DNA of 64,000 nt from Pseudomonas hunanensis (GTDB taxonomy: Bacteria > Pseudomonadota > Gammaproteobacteria > Pseudomonadales > Pseudomonadaceae): positions 394,704 to 458,703 of the forward strand of contig NZ_QJRC01000098.1 in NCBI RefSeq assembly GCF_013393325.1, in the 5' to 3' direction. Positions 1 to 8,473 of the stretch are shown piece after piece (position 1 is the first letter of the stretch; each line of letters opens with the position of its first letter). Both the position numbers and the translations under genes were made by a program. The notes under the pieces were generated by a model. It saw only the letters and a list, made by a program, of their open reading frames with translations. It was not told where the DNA came from and ran no database searches.

Positions 1-1
1 C

Positions 2-1180
2 CTGGGCAATGACAAAGAGACCGTCACCGAAAACCTGCGTAACAGCCGTCCGGGTATCCGTTTCAACCCGGAATACAAGGAAATGGGGCTGCGCAGCCAG
101 GTTTCCGGGTCCATCGACCTCAACCTCGAAGAACTGATCGACCGCAAGGTCTACCGCTTCGTCGGCCACGCCGCGGCCTACGCCTATCTGGCGATGCAGG
201 ACGCGATCAAGGACGCTGGCCTGACCGAAGAGCAGGTTTCCAACCCGCGTACTGGCCTGGTGGCTGGCTCCGGCGGCGCCTCGACCCTGAACCAGATGGA
301 AGCGCTGGACACCCTGCGCGAGAAAGGCGTCAAGCGCGTCGGCCCGTACCGCGTTACCCGCACCATGGGCAGCACCGTTTCGGCGTGCCTGGCCACTCCG
401 TTCAAGATCAAGGGCCTGAACTACTCGATCTCGTCGGCCTGCGCCACTTCGGCACACTGCATCGGCACCGCCCTGGAGCAGATCCAGTGGGGCAAGCAAG
501 ACATCGTCTTCGCCGGTGGTGGTGAAGAAGAGCACTGGAGCCAGTCGTTCCTGTTCGATGCCATGGGCGCCCTGTCGACCAAACGCAACGAAACCCCGGA
601 ACTGGCTTCGCGCGCCTATGACGCCGACCGTGATGGCTTCGTCATCGCAGGTGGCGGCGGCATGGTGGTGGTCGAGGAGCTGGAACACGCCCTGGCCCGT
701 GGCGCCAAGATCTACGCCGAAATCGTTGGCTACGGTGCAACTTCCGACGGCTATGACATGGTTGCCCCGAGCGGCGAAGGTGCCATCCGCTGCATGCAGC
801 AGGCGCTGGCTACCGTCGACACCCCGATCGACTACCTGAACACCCACGGTACTTCGACTCCGGTCGGTGACGTGGCCGAGATCAAAGGTGTTCGCGCCGT
901 GTTCGGCGACAAGGCACCGAAGATCAGCTCGACCAAGAGCCTGTCGGGCCACTCGCTGGGCGCCGCCGGTGTGCACGAGGCGATCTACTGCCTGCTGATG
1001 ATGGAAAACAACTTCATCGCCGGCTCCGCCAACATCGATGAGCTGGACCCAGAGGTCGCCGACCTGCCAATCCTGCGTAACACCGAAGAAAACGCCAAGA
1101 TCGACACGGTCATGAGCAACAGCTTCGGCTTCGGCGGCACAAACGCCACCCTGGTGCTCAAGCGCTGGGAAGGCAAGTAA
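2..1180 (+). CDS. fabB: 3-oxoacyl-ACP synthase I, 5'-truncated by window edge
   Basis: Condensing enzyme of type II fatty acid synthesis in the cytoplasm. It elongates acyl-ACP with malonyl-ACP and is needed for the unsaturated branch. The open frame runs in from the window edge; about 392 residues are present against about 406 for the family, so roughly the first 14 are missing. The Cys-His-His triad is visible: Cys in SSACATSAHC (codon at 440), His in NTHGTSTPVGD (845) and His in LSGHSLGAAG (950). The glycine-rich NSFGFGGTN motif closes the C-terminus. A strong hairpin terminator follows 20 bp after the stop. The partner fabA would be expected just upstream, outside the window. The identity is firm. 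Confidence 0.96.
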   Translation: MGNDKETVTENLRNSRPGIRFNPEYKEMGLRSQVSGSIDLNLEELIDRKVYRFVGHAAAYAYLAMQDAIKDAGLTEEQVSNPRTGLVAGSGGASTLNQMEALDTLREKGVKRVGPYRVTRTMGSTVSACLATPFKIKGLNYSISSACATSAHCIGTALEQIQWGKQDIVFAGGGEEEHWSQSFLFDAMGALSTKRNETPELASRAYDADRDGFVIAGGGGMVVVEELEHALARGAKIYAEIVGYGATSDGYDMVAPSGEGAIRCMQQALATVDTPIDYLNTHGTSTPVGDVAEIKGVRAVFGDKAPKISSTKSLSGHSLGAAGVHEAIYCLLMMENNFIAGSANIDELDPEVADLPILRNTEENAKIDTVMSNSFGFGGTNATLVLKRWEGK

Positions 1181-1200
1181 GACGCTGCTGCGGTAAATGA

Positions 1201-1230
1201 AAACGCCCCGACTGGTTCGGGGCGTTTTTA
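1201..1230. terminator. Intrinsic terminator after fabB, probably bidirectional
   Basis: A perfect 10-bp stem (AAACGCCCCG / CGGGGCGTTT) with a 7-nt loop is followed by a T-rich tail. An A-run on the other side lets it also serve the convergent amidohydrolase gene. Confidence 0.85.
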
Positions 1231-1247
1231 TTTTTAACCTGTCGCAC

Positions 1248-2252
1248 TCATTTCTGCCTGGGCAGTACAGCCAGAAAGTTATCGCGGGCCACTTTGTTGG
1301 CCACCTCTATCGGCAAGGCATCCAGAAACGGCTTGAACCCGTGCATCTGCTCACCCAGGCTGCCAAACCGCCCCACCACATCCGACCCCAGCATGAACCG
1401 CTCTGGATAGCGCTCGACCAGCGCCAGCCATTCCTTGCGCGGCACGCCTTTGTCATCCAGCAGATAAGGCTGCAGCACACTCCACGACAGGTCGACATAC
1501 AAGTTCGGGTAGTCCTCCAGCAATCGCGTGAGCACCGGCAACAGAAAACCCATCTGCGTCTGGTGCCGGTGTATCTCCATGCTGCTGCCCGCATGCGCCC
1601 AGATGAACCGTGTATGCGGGTGATTGCGCAGCGGCTCTTCAATCTCCGCCAGGTACAGCGGGTTGCGCTCGCGCTTGGAGGTGATGTTGGAATGCAGGAG
1701 CACCGGCAGGTCACGCTCGGCCGCCAGATGGTAGATACGCGTCATGGCCTCGTTGTTGGCGCGCGGTGTGTCGCCACTGGTCAGCGCGGTCAGGTCATCG
1801 TGGCGGGTGAACACCTCGCCAATGCCCTGCCATAACCCCGGGTTCATTTCGAGCATGCGCTCGATGTGGCTGACAGCGTTCTTGTCCACCGGGTTGAAGC
1901 CGGTCAAAAACGGATGAAAGCGTTTTCGTTGCTCAATCGGCAACTGCTCCAGGGCCGCTGCCACATAGGTGTCGGTGGCGCTGTACCAATAGGCATCGGC
2001 GTCGTCACCGGCGTAATAGCGTGGGCGCTTGGGTTCGTCTTCGTGCCATTTCTTGGCCACTGGAATGCCGGAAATCATCGACTGCTCGATGCCTGCGGCG
2101 TCCATGGCCTTGAGCAACGCCGGCATGCCTTCGCTTTCCTGAAAGAAGTCGACGTAGTGCAGGTGGGCGTCGCTGTAGCGGTAGTCGCGCGCGTGTGCCG
2201 CCTGGCAAAGCGAGGCAGACAACATTACGCAGGCCAGCGCTCTGGCAATCAT
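1248..2252 (-). CDS. Secreted amidohydrolase-family protein
   Basis: A 334-residue protein with a Sec-type signal peptide (hydrophobic core, AHA just before residue 22) and an amidohydrolase-2 type TIM barrel. Metal-site features are visible: HxH at residues 30-32 (DAHLH), a His in VLLHSN, a His in IWAHAGSS and an Asp in MLGSD. It is predicted to be a periplasmic metal-dependent hydrolase; the substrate cannot be read from the sequence. The frame extends 177 codons upstream without a stop, but the ATG at 2252 is chosen because a good GAAGGAAG ribosome site precedes it and the signal peptide starts there. It diverges from the pirin gene and is convergent with fabB. Confidence 0.8.
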   Translation of the reverse strand: MIARALACVMLSASLCQAAHARDYRYSDAHLHYVDFFQESEGMPALLKAMDAAGIEQSMISGIPVAKKWHEDEPKRPRYYAGDDADAYWYSATDTYVAAALEQLPIEQRKRFHPFLTGFNPVDKNAVSHIERMLEMNPGLWQGIGEVFTRHDDLTALTSGDTPRANNEAMTRIYHLAAERDLPVLLHSNITSKRERNPLYLAEIEEPLRNHPHTRFIWAHAGSSMEIHRHQTQMGFLLPVLTRLLEDYPNLYVDLSWSVLQPYLLDDKGVPRKEWLALVERYPERFMLGSDVVGRFGSLGEQMHGFKPFLDALPIEVANKVARDNFLAVLPRQK

Positions 2253-2369
2253 GGGCTGCTTCCTTCTACAAATACGAAAACAGTAGACCGGCCGGCAAAC
2301 GAGACGGTTCAGCCGAAGCGGGCAAACCGCTATGCTGGGTGCACACTCACCTCGCCTGGAACACACCCC

Positions 2370-3233
2370 ATGAGCAGCCCCCTGATCATCCGCCCGCGCG
2401 CCGAATCGGTCGAGGGCCAGCCGATCCTGCGCCCGCTGCCTTCGGCCCAGTGCCGCAGCGTCGGCCCGTTCGTGTTCTTCGACCATATGCTCGAAACCGA
2501 CTATGCCGCCGGGCATGGCATGGACATCCGCCAACACCCGCATATCGGCTTGTCGACCCTGACCTACCTGTTTGAAGGGGCGATCCTGCACAAGGACAGC
2601 CTCGGCTCGGCACAGCGTGTGCTGCCGGGTGATGTCAGCTGGATGACCGCAGGCAGCGGCGTGGCCCACGTCGAGCGCACCCCAGAAGATGCCCTGGCCC
2701 ATGGCTCGCGCCTGCATGGGCTGCAGGTATGGCTGGCATCGCCGCGCGAGCATGAGCAAGGCCCGGCAAGCTACAGCCATCACCCGGCCGCGAGCCTGCC
2801 CGTCAGTGACAGCCTGGGGGTGCGCATCTGCATGATTGCAGGCAGCGGGTTCTGCCTGGAGTCACCGGTGCCGGTGCTCTCCCCTACCCTTTATGCCCAT
2901 GTACGGATGCAGCCGGCAACCACCTTGCCGATACCCACCGAGCATGCGCAGCGAGCACTGTACCTGCTGGATGGCGAGTTGCAGATGAACGACGCGGACG
3001 TGGAGCCGTGCAGCCTGGTGGTACTGCCAGAGGGCGAAGACGTGACACTGTACGCGGAGGGTGAGTGCCAGCTGGTGCTGATTGGCGGGGAGCCGCTGGA
3101 TGGTCCACGGCGGATGAACTGGAACTTCGTGGCCAGTGACCCGGAGCTGATCGAGCAGGCCAGGGCACGCTGGGCGGCGAGGGATTGGCCAGTGGTGCCC
3201 GGGGAAACCTCCAGGATCGAGCTGCCACGGTAA
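2370..3233 (+). CDS. Pirin family protein
   Basis: A 287-residue bicupin of the pirin family. The N-terminal cupin holds the typical metal-binding set: His56 and His58 in RQHPHIG, then His100 and Glu102 in GSGVAHVERTP. The conserved VGPFVFFDHM and PGDVSWMTAGSG stretches are present. Bacterial pirins bind Fe(II); some have quercetinase activity and others act as redox-sensing partners, so the exact role here is open. The upstream extension of this frame overlaps the opposite-strand amidohydrolase and is not coding. The ATG at 2370 matches the family start. It is a single gene, convergent with the next one across a hairpin. Confidence 0.88.
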   Translation: MSSPLIIRPRAESVEGQPILRPLPSAQCRSVGPFVFFDHMLETDYAAGHGMDIRQHPHIGLSTLTYLFEGAILHKDSLGSAQRVLPGDVSWMTAGSGVAHVERTPEDALAHGSRLHGLQVWLASPREHEQGPASYSHHPAASLPVSDSLGVRICMIAGSGFCLESPVPVLSPTLYAHVRMQPATTLPIPTEHAQRALYLLDGELQMNDADVEPCSLVVLPEGEDVTLYAEGECQLVLIGGEPLDGPRRMNWNFVASDPELIEQARARWAARDWPVVPGETSRIELPR

Positions 3234-3237
3234 TGTT

Positions 3238-3258
3238 GGGGGCCGCGTTACGGCCCCC
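3238..3258. terminator. Bidirectional hairpin between convergent genes
   Basis: A perfect stem GGGGGCCG / CGGCCCCC with a 5-nt loop lies between the stops of the pirin and dienelactone hydrolase genes. There is no long T-run, so it may be a weak or Rho-assisted terminator. Confidence 0.6.
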
Positions 3259-3265
3259 TGCGATC

Positions 3266-3991
3266 TCAACGCTGGAACACTTCCGTCAGCAGGTTATGCA
3301 TCGACCGGAACGCCCGCTCCGAGGTACGGCGGTCGTACTGCATCTTACCCGGCACATTGGCATTCGGGTCGGTGAACGAGTGCACTGCCCCGCCATAGCT
3401 CAGCAACTGCCAGTCCACCTTGGCGGCGTTCATCTCGTCCTCGAACGCCGGCAGCTGCTCTTTCGGCACCAATGGGTCGGCAGCGCCATGCAGCACCAGC
3501 ACCGAGCCCTTGATGCGCTTGGCATCCTCCGGGTTCGGCGTGTCCAGGGTGCCGTGGAACGACACCGCCGCACGCAGGTCGGCGCCGGTACGCGCCAGCT
3601 CCAGCGCACAGCAGCCACCGAAGCAAAAGCCGAAGGTTGCGACCTTGCCCGGCTCCAGTAGCGCCTTCGACTGCCCCAGCAACTGCGCCAGGGCTTCCTG
3701 CATGCGCTTGCGCAGCTCGCTGCGATCATTCTTCAACGGCATCATCGCCGCACCCGCCTCGTCGGCGTTGGACGGGCGCACCGATTGACCGTACAGGTCG
3801 GCAATCAACACCACGTAGCCCTTCTCGGCCACTTCCTTGGCGATACGCTCCGCGCCTTCACCAATGCCCATCCAGTTCGGCGCCATCACCAGGCCGGGCT
3901 TCGGCAGCGCACCTGGCTCATAGACCAGGCGGCTTTCATAGGTTTTGCCGGACAGGTGATAAACCAACGATTCGACGATTACCTTGCTCAT
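3266..3991 (-). CDS. Dienelactone hydrolase family protein
   Basis: A 241-residue alpha/beta hydrolase of the dienelactone hydrolase family, cytoplasmic with no signal. The Cys-Asp-His triad can be placed: Cys123 in FGFCFGG, Asp172 in HGAADPLVP and His204 in AVHSFTDP. The nucleophile context (G-x-C-x-G-G) is that of carboxymethylenebutenolidase rather than a Ser esterase. It lies alone, not in an aromatic-degradation cluster, so a general esterase role is as likely as dienelactone hydrolysis. The ATG at 3991 sits 6 nt after AAGGAG; a TTG one codon earlier is too close to that site. Confidence 0.88.
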   Translation of the reverse strand: MSKVIVESLVYHLSGKTYESRLVYEPGALPKPGLVMAPNWMGIGEGAERIAKEVAEKGYVVLIADLYGQSVRPSNADEAGAAMMPLKNDRSELRKRMQEALAQLLGQSKALLEPGKVATFGFCFGGCCALELARTGADLRAAVSFHGTLDTPNPEDAKRIKGSVLVLHGAADPLVPKEQLPAFEDEMNAAKVDWQLLSYGGAVHSFTDPNANVPGKMQYDRRTSERAFRSMHNLLTEVFQR

Positions 3992-4014
3992 CAAGCACTC
4001 CTTAGCTCACCATG

Positions 4015-4040
4015 AAAAAAGCCCGCCGAAGCGGGCTTTC
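4015..4040 (-). terminator. Intrinsic terminator of htpG
   Basis: Read on the minus strand, AAGCCCGC-TTC-GGCGGGCTT followed by a T-run, just after the htpG stop. Confidence 0.85.
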
Positions 4041-4052
4041 CTGTGCATCAAC

Positions 4053-5957
4053 TCAAGCAGACAGCTCGACCAGCAGCTTGTTCAGGCGACGAACGTACGC
4101 CGCCGGGTCCTTCAGGCTGTCACCGGCCGCCAGGGCCGCCTGATCGAACAGGATGTGCGACAGCTCGGCGAAGCGGTCTTCGCTCTGCTCGTTGTCCAAC
4201 TTCTCGATCAGCGGGTGGCTCGGGTTGAACTCGAAGATCGGCTTGGACTCCGGCACCTTCTGCCCGCTGGCTTCCAGAATCTGACGCATCTGCAGGCCCA
4301 GGTCCTGCTCGCCAATGGCCAGGATTGCCGGCGAGTCGGTCAGGCGGTGCGACACGCGCACTTCGGCCACGCTGTCACCCAGCGCGCCTTTCAGGCGCTC
4401 GACCAGGCCTTCCTTGTCCTTGGCGACTTCTTCCTGGGCTTTCTTGTCTTCTTCCGAATCCAGCTTGCCCAGGTCCAGGTCGCCACGGGCGATGTCAACG
4501 AAGGCCTTGCCGTCGAATTCATTGAGGTAGCTCATCAGCCACTCGTCGATACGGTCGGTCAGCAGCAGCACTTCGATGCCTTTCTTGCGGAAGACTTCCA
4601 GGTGCGGGCTGTTCTTGACCTGCGCGTACGACTCGCCGGTGAGGTAGTAGATCTTGTCCTGGCCTTCCTTCGCACGGGCCAGGTAGTCGGCCAGGGCGAC
4701 GCTCTGCTCGCCGCTGTCGTCCTGGGTGGAAGCGAAGCGCAGCAGGCCGGCGATTTTCTCCTTGTTGGCGAAGTCTTCGGCCGGGCCTTCTTTCAACACT
4801 TGGCCGAAGTTCTTCCAGAAGCCCTTGTACTGCTCGGGTTCGTTCTTCGCCAGTTTCTCCAGCATGTCCAGCACGCGCTTGGTGAGCGCGGTCTTCATCG
4901 AATCGATGATCGGGTCTTTCTGCAGGATTTCACGCGACACGTTCAGCGACAGGTCGTTGGAATCGACCACACCCTTGATGAAGCGCAGGTACAGCGGCAG
5001 GAACGACTCGGCCTGGTCCATGATGAACACACGCTGCACGTACAGCTTCAGGCCGCGCGGTGCTTCGCGCTGGTACAGGTCGAACGGCGCACGGGCCGGC
5101 ACGTACAGCAGCGAGTTGTATTCGAGCTTGCCTTCGACCTTGTTGTGGCTCCAAGCCAGCGGGTTTTCGAAGTCATGGCCGATGTGCTTGTAGAACTCCT
5201 GGTACTCCTCGTCCTTCACCTCGGTGCGCGAACGGGTCCACAGGGCGCTGGCGCGGTTGACGGTTTCCCACTCTTCGGCCGGCTGTTCTTCACCTTCAGC
5301 GCCAGCCTGCTCTTTGGGCAACTGGATCGGCAGAGCGATGTGGTCGGAGTATTTCTTGACCACGTTGCGCAGGCGCCAGCCATCAGCGAATTCCAGTTCG
5401 TCCTTCTTCAGGTGCAGGACGATGCGGGTGCCGCGCTGTGGCTTGTCGATGGTGGCGACTTCGAACTCGCCCTCGCCTTTCGACGACCAGTGCACACCCT
5501 CGGCCGCTGGCTGGCCAGCACGGCGACTGTACACGTCAACCTTGTCGGCAACGATGAACGCGGAGTAGAAGCCCACGCCGAACTGACCGATCAGGTGCGA
5601 GTCCTTCTTCTGGTCACCGGTGAGGTTCTTCATGAAGTCGGCGGTGCCGGACTTGGCGATGGTACCCAGGTGGGCGATGACGTCTTCGCGGCTCATGCCG
5701 ATGCCGTTGTCCTCGAGGGTCACGGTACCGGCGTCCTTGTCGAAGCTCAGGCGAATTTTCAGGTCGGCGTCGCCTTCGAGCAGCTCTGGCTTGGCCAGGG
5801 CTTCGAAACGCAGCTTGTCAGCGGCGTCGGAGGCGTTGGAAATCAGCTCCCGCAGGAAGATTTCCTTGTTGGAGTACAACGAGTGAATCATGAGGTGCAG
5901 CAGCTGCTTCACCTCAGTCTGGAAGCCCAACGTTTCCTTTTGTGTTTCCACAGTCAT
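4053..5957 (-). CDS. htpG: Molecular chaperone HtpG (Hsp90)
   Basis: A 634-residue bacterial Hsp90, full length for the family. The N-terminal GHKL ATPase domain (about residues 1-215) shows ELISNASDA, DNGIGMS and GQFGVGFYSAF. The middle domain (about 230-490) carries the conserved SLNVSREILQ stretch, and a C-terminal dimerisation domain follows. HtpG is a cytosolic ATP-dependent chaperone that remodels clients with DnaK. The gene is monocistronic, with its own terminator. A sigma-32 promoter would be expected, but no clear heat-shock box was identified by eye in the short upstream gap. Confidence 0.97.
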   Translation of the reverse strand: MTVETQKETLGFQTEVKQLLHLMIHSLYSNKEIFLRELISNASDAADKLRFEALAKPELLEGDADLKIRLSFDKDAGTVTLEDNGIGMSREDVIAHLGTIAKSGTADFMKNLTGDQKKDSHLIGQFGVGFYSAFIVADKVDVYSRRAGQPAAEGVHWSSKGEGEFEVATIDKPQRGTRIVLHLKKDELEFADGWRLRNVVKKYSDHIALPIQLPKEQAGAEGEEQPAEEWETVNRASALWTRSRTEVKDEEYQEFYKHIGHDFENPLAWSHNKVEGKLEYNSLLYVPARAPFDLYQREAPRGLKLYVQRVFIMDQAESFLPLYLRFIKGVVDSNDLSLNVSREILQKDPIIDSMKTALTKRVLDMLEKLAKNEPEQYKGFWKNFGQVLKEGPAEDFANKEKIAGLLRFASTQDDSGEQSVALADYLARAKEGQDKIYYLTGESYAQVKNSPHLEVFRKKGIEVLLLTDRIDEWLMSYLNEFDGKAFVDIARGDLDLGKLDSEEDKKAQEEVAKDKEGLVERLKGALGDSVAEVRVSHRLTDSPAILAIGEQDLGLQMRQILEASGQKVPESKPIFEFNPSHPLIEKLDNEQSEDRFAELSHILFDQAALAAGDSLKDPAAYVRRLNKLLVELSA

Positions 5958-6027
5958 GGTCTTCGAAACTCCGATCTGATGACAGTTGGCGCCTGGCGGC
6001 CAGTTCGGCCAGCGTTAACGGCGGATG

Positions 6028-6510
6028 TCATTCAGATGGGGGCTGCCCAGATGATTTCAAGGGCTTTTCCGGTTCGATCTTGAAATGCGCACGGGCTGTG
6101 GCAATCGGCGTCTGCTTGTCGCCTTGCCAGGCGGTAATGGCCACGTTGGTCACTCGGCGGCCCTGGCGCCACAGTTGGCACTGGGCGTAAGTGTCACGAA
6201 AATGCCCGGCGCGCAGGTAGTCGATGGAAAAGTCGATGATCTTTGGAATGCTGGCGCTCTCGCTGTAGATCAGCAGGTACAGCGCTGCCGACAACTCCAT
6301 GAAGCCGGCGATCACGCCGCCATGGATGGCCGGCAATAACGGGTTGCCGATGTTGTCCGCACTGGCGGGCAGGCGGAACAACAAGTCATCGCCCTGGCGT
6401 TCACATTCGATGCCGATCAGCCCGGCATAGGGAATCAGCGCCAGCAATGGCCTGTAGTCGCCCACCGCATGGGCAGCGTTCAGTTGCTGACGAACCGCAT
6501 GCGGAATCAT
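6028..6510 (-). CDS. PaaI-type hotdog thioesterase (second of a pair)
   Basis: A 160-residue single hotdog-fold protein of the PaaI/YigI thioesterase group. The family core NPLLPAIHGGVIAGFMELSA carries the HGG turn, followed by an FSIDYLRAG strand. It is predicted to hydrolyse acyl-CoA thioesters in the cytoplasm; the acyl preference is unknown. Its ATG overlaps the stop of the upstream hotdog gene by 4 nt (ATGA), which implies translational coupling and perhaps a heterodimer or sequential duplication. The two proteins share the NP..(A)VHGG/IHGG core but are clearly diverged. Confidence 0.85.
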   Translation of the reverse strand: MIPHAVRQQLNAAHAVGDYRPLLALIPYAGLIGIECERQGDDLLFRLPASADNIGNPLLPAIHGGVIAGFMELSAALYLLIYSESASIPKIIDFSIDYLRAGHFRDTYAQCQLWRQGRRVTNVAITAWQGDKQTPIATARAHFKIEPEKPLKSSGQPPSE

Positions 6511-6983
6511 GCCTCGCCCTCCTTCAGGCTGTTGCCGAAACGGATGCCACCCTTGATCTCCTGGCCCAGGCGCATGAACGTACCCACCACCTGGCAGATT
6601 GGCTGTGCGGGGTCATCCTGATAGGCGGTGCCACGGGTGAAGATCACGTCACGGGTAACCCGATAGCATTGTGCATGGCCGTAGATGTCCTTGCCGGCCT
6701 CGGCCGGGTGCATGTAGTCGATGCGCAGGTCCAGCGTCGGGCACACTTCGAAGCGCGGCAGCACGCACAGCGTGGCCATGCCGCAGGTGGTGTCCATCAG
6801 TGTGGTCAGCGCACCGCCATGCACGGCGCCGGTTTGCGGGTTGCCGACAATGGCCGGTGACCAGGGCAGGATCAGGGTCATGCCATCGCCATCGGCTTGC
6901 GCCACGCGCATCTGCAACAGCTGACAATGTTTCAATGCCGAAAGAAAACGCTCGGCCATGGCCATCAAGGTTGAATCACTCAT
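6507..6983 (-). CDS. PaaI-type hotdog thioesterase (first of a pair)
   Basis: A 158-residue PaaI-family hotdog protein. The motif NPQTGAVHGGALTTLMDTTCG holds the conserved HGG and the acidic residue that polarises the thioester in this family, followed by the LDLRIDYMHPA strand. The ATG at 6983 has a GGGAAG site upstream. An in-frame ATG 11 codons earlier (7016) has none, so the shorter form is chosen. It is translated together with the next hotdog gene through a 4-nt overlap and diverges from the small lipoprotein gene. Confidence 0.86.
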   Translation of the reverse strand: MSDSTLMAMAERFLSALKHCQLLQMRVAQADGDGMTLILPWSPAIVGNPQTGAVHGGALTTLMDTTCGMATLCVLPRFEVCPTLDLRIDYMHPAEAGKDIYGHAQCYRVTRDVIFTRGTAYQDDPAQPICQVVGTFMRLGQEIKGGIRFGNSLKEGEA

Positions 6984-7071
6984 TGGCGCTTCCCACTGGC
7001 TGCGCTGCAGCGGCATAAATTCGTTAAAAAGTCTATATAGAACACGGCGTTATATATCTGTAACCTTCGCG

Positions 7072-7099
7072 GAACTTATTCCGCGTAGTTGCACTCGAA
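7072..7099 (+). promoter_or_regulatory. Possible AlgU (sigma-E type) promoter of the small lipoprotein
   Basis: GAACTT, a 17-nt spacer, then TCGAA fits the AlgU/RpoE pattern (GAACTT-N16/17-TCnnA). The predicted start lies about 30 nt before the ATG at 7138. A perfect 7-bp hairpin (CGCGGAA / TTCCGCG, 7068-7085) overlaps the -35 element. AT-rich TATATA stretches just upstream could instead be a sigma-70 promoter, so this is a candidate only. Confidence 0.4.
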
Positions 7100-7137
7100 G
7101 GAACAAGTCACTTATTCCACCAAGGAGAAACACCCCC

Positions 7138-7440
7138 ATGCGTAAACCTTTTGCTTTTGCTCTGATGCTGGCTGCTGCCATGGGCCTGGCCGCTTGCGAT
7201 AAAGCGAGCGAAGACAAAGCCCAGGACGCACAGCAACACGCCGAGCAAGCCCAGGAAAAAGCGGGCGAAGCTCAGGATAAAATGAACGAAGCCGCTAAGG
7301 AAAACGCCGAAGCCGCCAAAGATCAGGCCGAAGCCGAGCAGAAGGCTGCCGAAGAAGCCGCTCCGGCTACTCCGGCTCCAGAAGCCGCGCCAGCCACCCC
7401 GGCACCAGAAGCTACTCCAGCCGAACCTGCCAAGCAGTAA
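7138..7440 (+). CDS. Small Ala/Glu-rich lipoprotein
   Basis: A 100-residue protein with a lipoprotein signal: a charged start, a hydrophobic core and a lipobox GLAAC with Cys20. The mature part is a predicted charged coiled coil (residues 22-75, rich in Ala, Glu, Lys and Gln) followed by a Pro/Ala tail with repeated PATPAPEA units (75-98). This resembles Lpp-like or stress-induced outer-membrane lipoproteins by composition only; no specific family is claimed. The ATG at 7138 is preceded by AAGGAG. The frame is open further upstream but lacks a start with a ribosome site. It is followed by a strong terminator. Confidence 0.82.
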   Translation: MRKPFAFALMLAAAMGLAACDKASEDKAQDAQQHAEQAQEKAGEAQDKMNEAAKENAEAAKDQAEAEQKAAEEAAPATPAPEAAPATPAPEATPAEPAKQ

Positions 7441-7451
7441 TTGGCTAAAAC

Positions 7452-7480
7452 AAAAAAACCCGACTTTGTCGGGTTTTTTT
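7452..7480. terminator. Strong bidirectional terminator
   Basis: A near-symmetrical A7-CCCGAC-TTT-GTCGGG-T7 hairpin sits between the convergent lipoprotein and DUF599 genes. Confidence 0.92.
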
Positions 7481-7507
7481 GTATCTACAACATTTGGATT
7501 AATCGTT

Positions 7508-8257
7508 TCAGTTGCTGGCAGCCGTACTTTCTTTGACCGGCTCGTTGGTGACACTTTCGGTAGGTGTGAACACCATCACATCCAGCACATCCGAATGGAA
7601 CTCTCGCCGGTACAGAATAAGCACTACCCCGACACTCATGGCCATGAACAGCCATGGGCTGATGAACCAACTCAACATCGCCATGCCGAAGTAATACGAA
7701 CGCAAACCCAGGTTGAATTGGTTAGCTGCCAACGACAATACCCGAGCCGCCCGTGAAGCGAATGCCTTGCGCTCCAGCTCATTGACCAGCCGCTCGCCGA
7801 TCATCGGTGCCGAACCCACCAGTACGGCGGCGAAGTTGTATTGGCGCATGCACCAGCTGAAGGTGAAGAAGGCGTAGACAAACACCGTGGCCAGGCACAG
7901 CAACTTGATCTCCGACATGCCTTGAGAGGTCTGCTGCACCAGCGGCAAGTCGGCCAGCAACGACAGCGCCCGGTCGGACGCCCCAAGCACGGTAAGGATA
8001 CCGGCGAGAATGATCAGGGTACTGGACGCAAAGAACGAGGCGTTGCGCTCGAGGTTACCGATTACGCTGGCATCGGCAATGCGGTTGTCGCGCAGCAGCA
8101 TGCGGCGCATCCAGTCTTCACGGTACAGGTGCAGCACGCTGGCCAGGCATGCGGTGTCACGGCCCTTCCAGATGGCATAGCGGGTATAACCTCCCCAGCA
8201 TAGGGCGAACCAAGCCACGGCCAGCAGGTTGTTGAGGTTGCTTTGGATGAAGTTCAT
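7508..8257 (-). CDS. DUF599 family inner-membrane protein
   Basis: A 249-residue integral membrane protein matching the DUF599 pattern. It has an N-terminal membrane segment (about residues 8-25, LLAVAWFALCWGGY), the conserved REDWMRRMLLRDNRI..A stretch, then further hydrophobic segments around 75-95, 115-135 and 185-220. Its function is unknown. The ATG at 8257 is chosen because the family begins there; the open extension upstream crosses the brnQ terminator and is not coding. It is a single gene, convergent with the lipoprotein gene. Confidence 0.82.
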   Translation of the reverse strand: MNFIQSNLNNLLAVAWFALCWGGYTRYAIWKGRDTACLASVLHLYREDWMRRMLLRDNRIADASVIGNLERNASFFASSTLIILAGILTVLGASDRALSLLADLPLVQQTSQGMSEIKLLCLATVFVYAFFTFSWCMRQYNFAAVLVGSAPMIGERLVNELERKAFASRAARVLSLAANQFNLGLRSYYFGMAMLSWFISPWLFMAMSVGVVLILYRREFHSDVLDVMVFTPTESVTNEPVKESTAASN

Positions 8258-8370
8258 GCAGGGTTCCCGAGAGGGCCAGGTGCCTAGAGAATAGGGACCG
8301 GGTTTCGACGCTGGCAAGCGGCAAAAGGCACACACCGTCCTGAATTTTCCTCTGATCATGCCGGCAAACA

Positions 8371-8404
8371 AAAAGCCCCGCATCCTTGCGGATACGGGGC
8401 TTTT
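8371..8404 (-). terminator. Terminator downstream of brnQ
   Basis: A long interrupted stem (AAAAGCCCCG...CGGGGCTTTT with inner ATCC/GGAT pairing) with a T-run on the minus strand, 70 bp past the brnQ stop. Confidence 0.82.
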
Positions 8405-8473
8405 CTGCCTAGGCCCTTGGCGAGCACCTTTCGGCTTGTGGCCGGTGCCGCCCTCAGGCTTCGACTTAACAGG

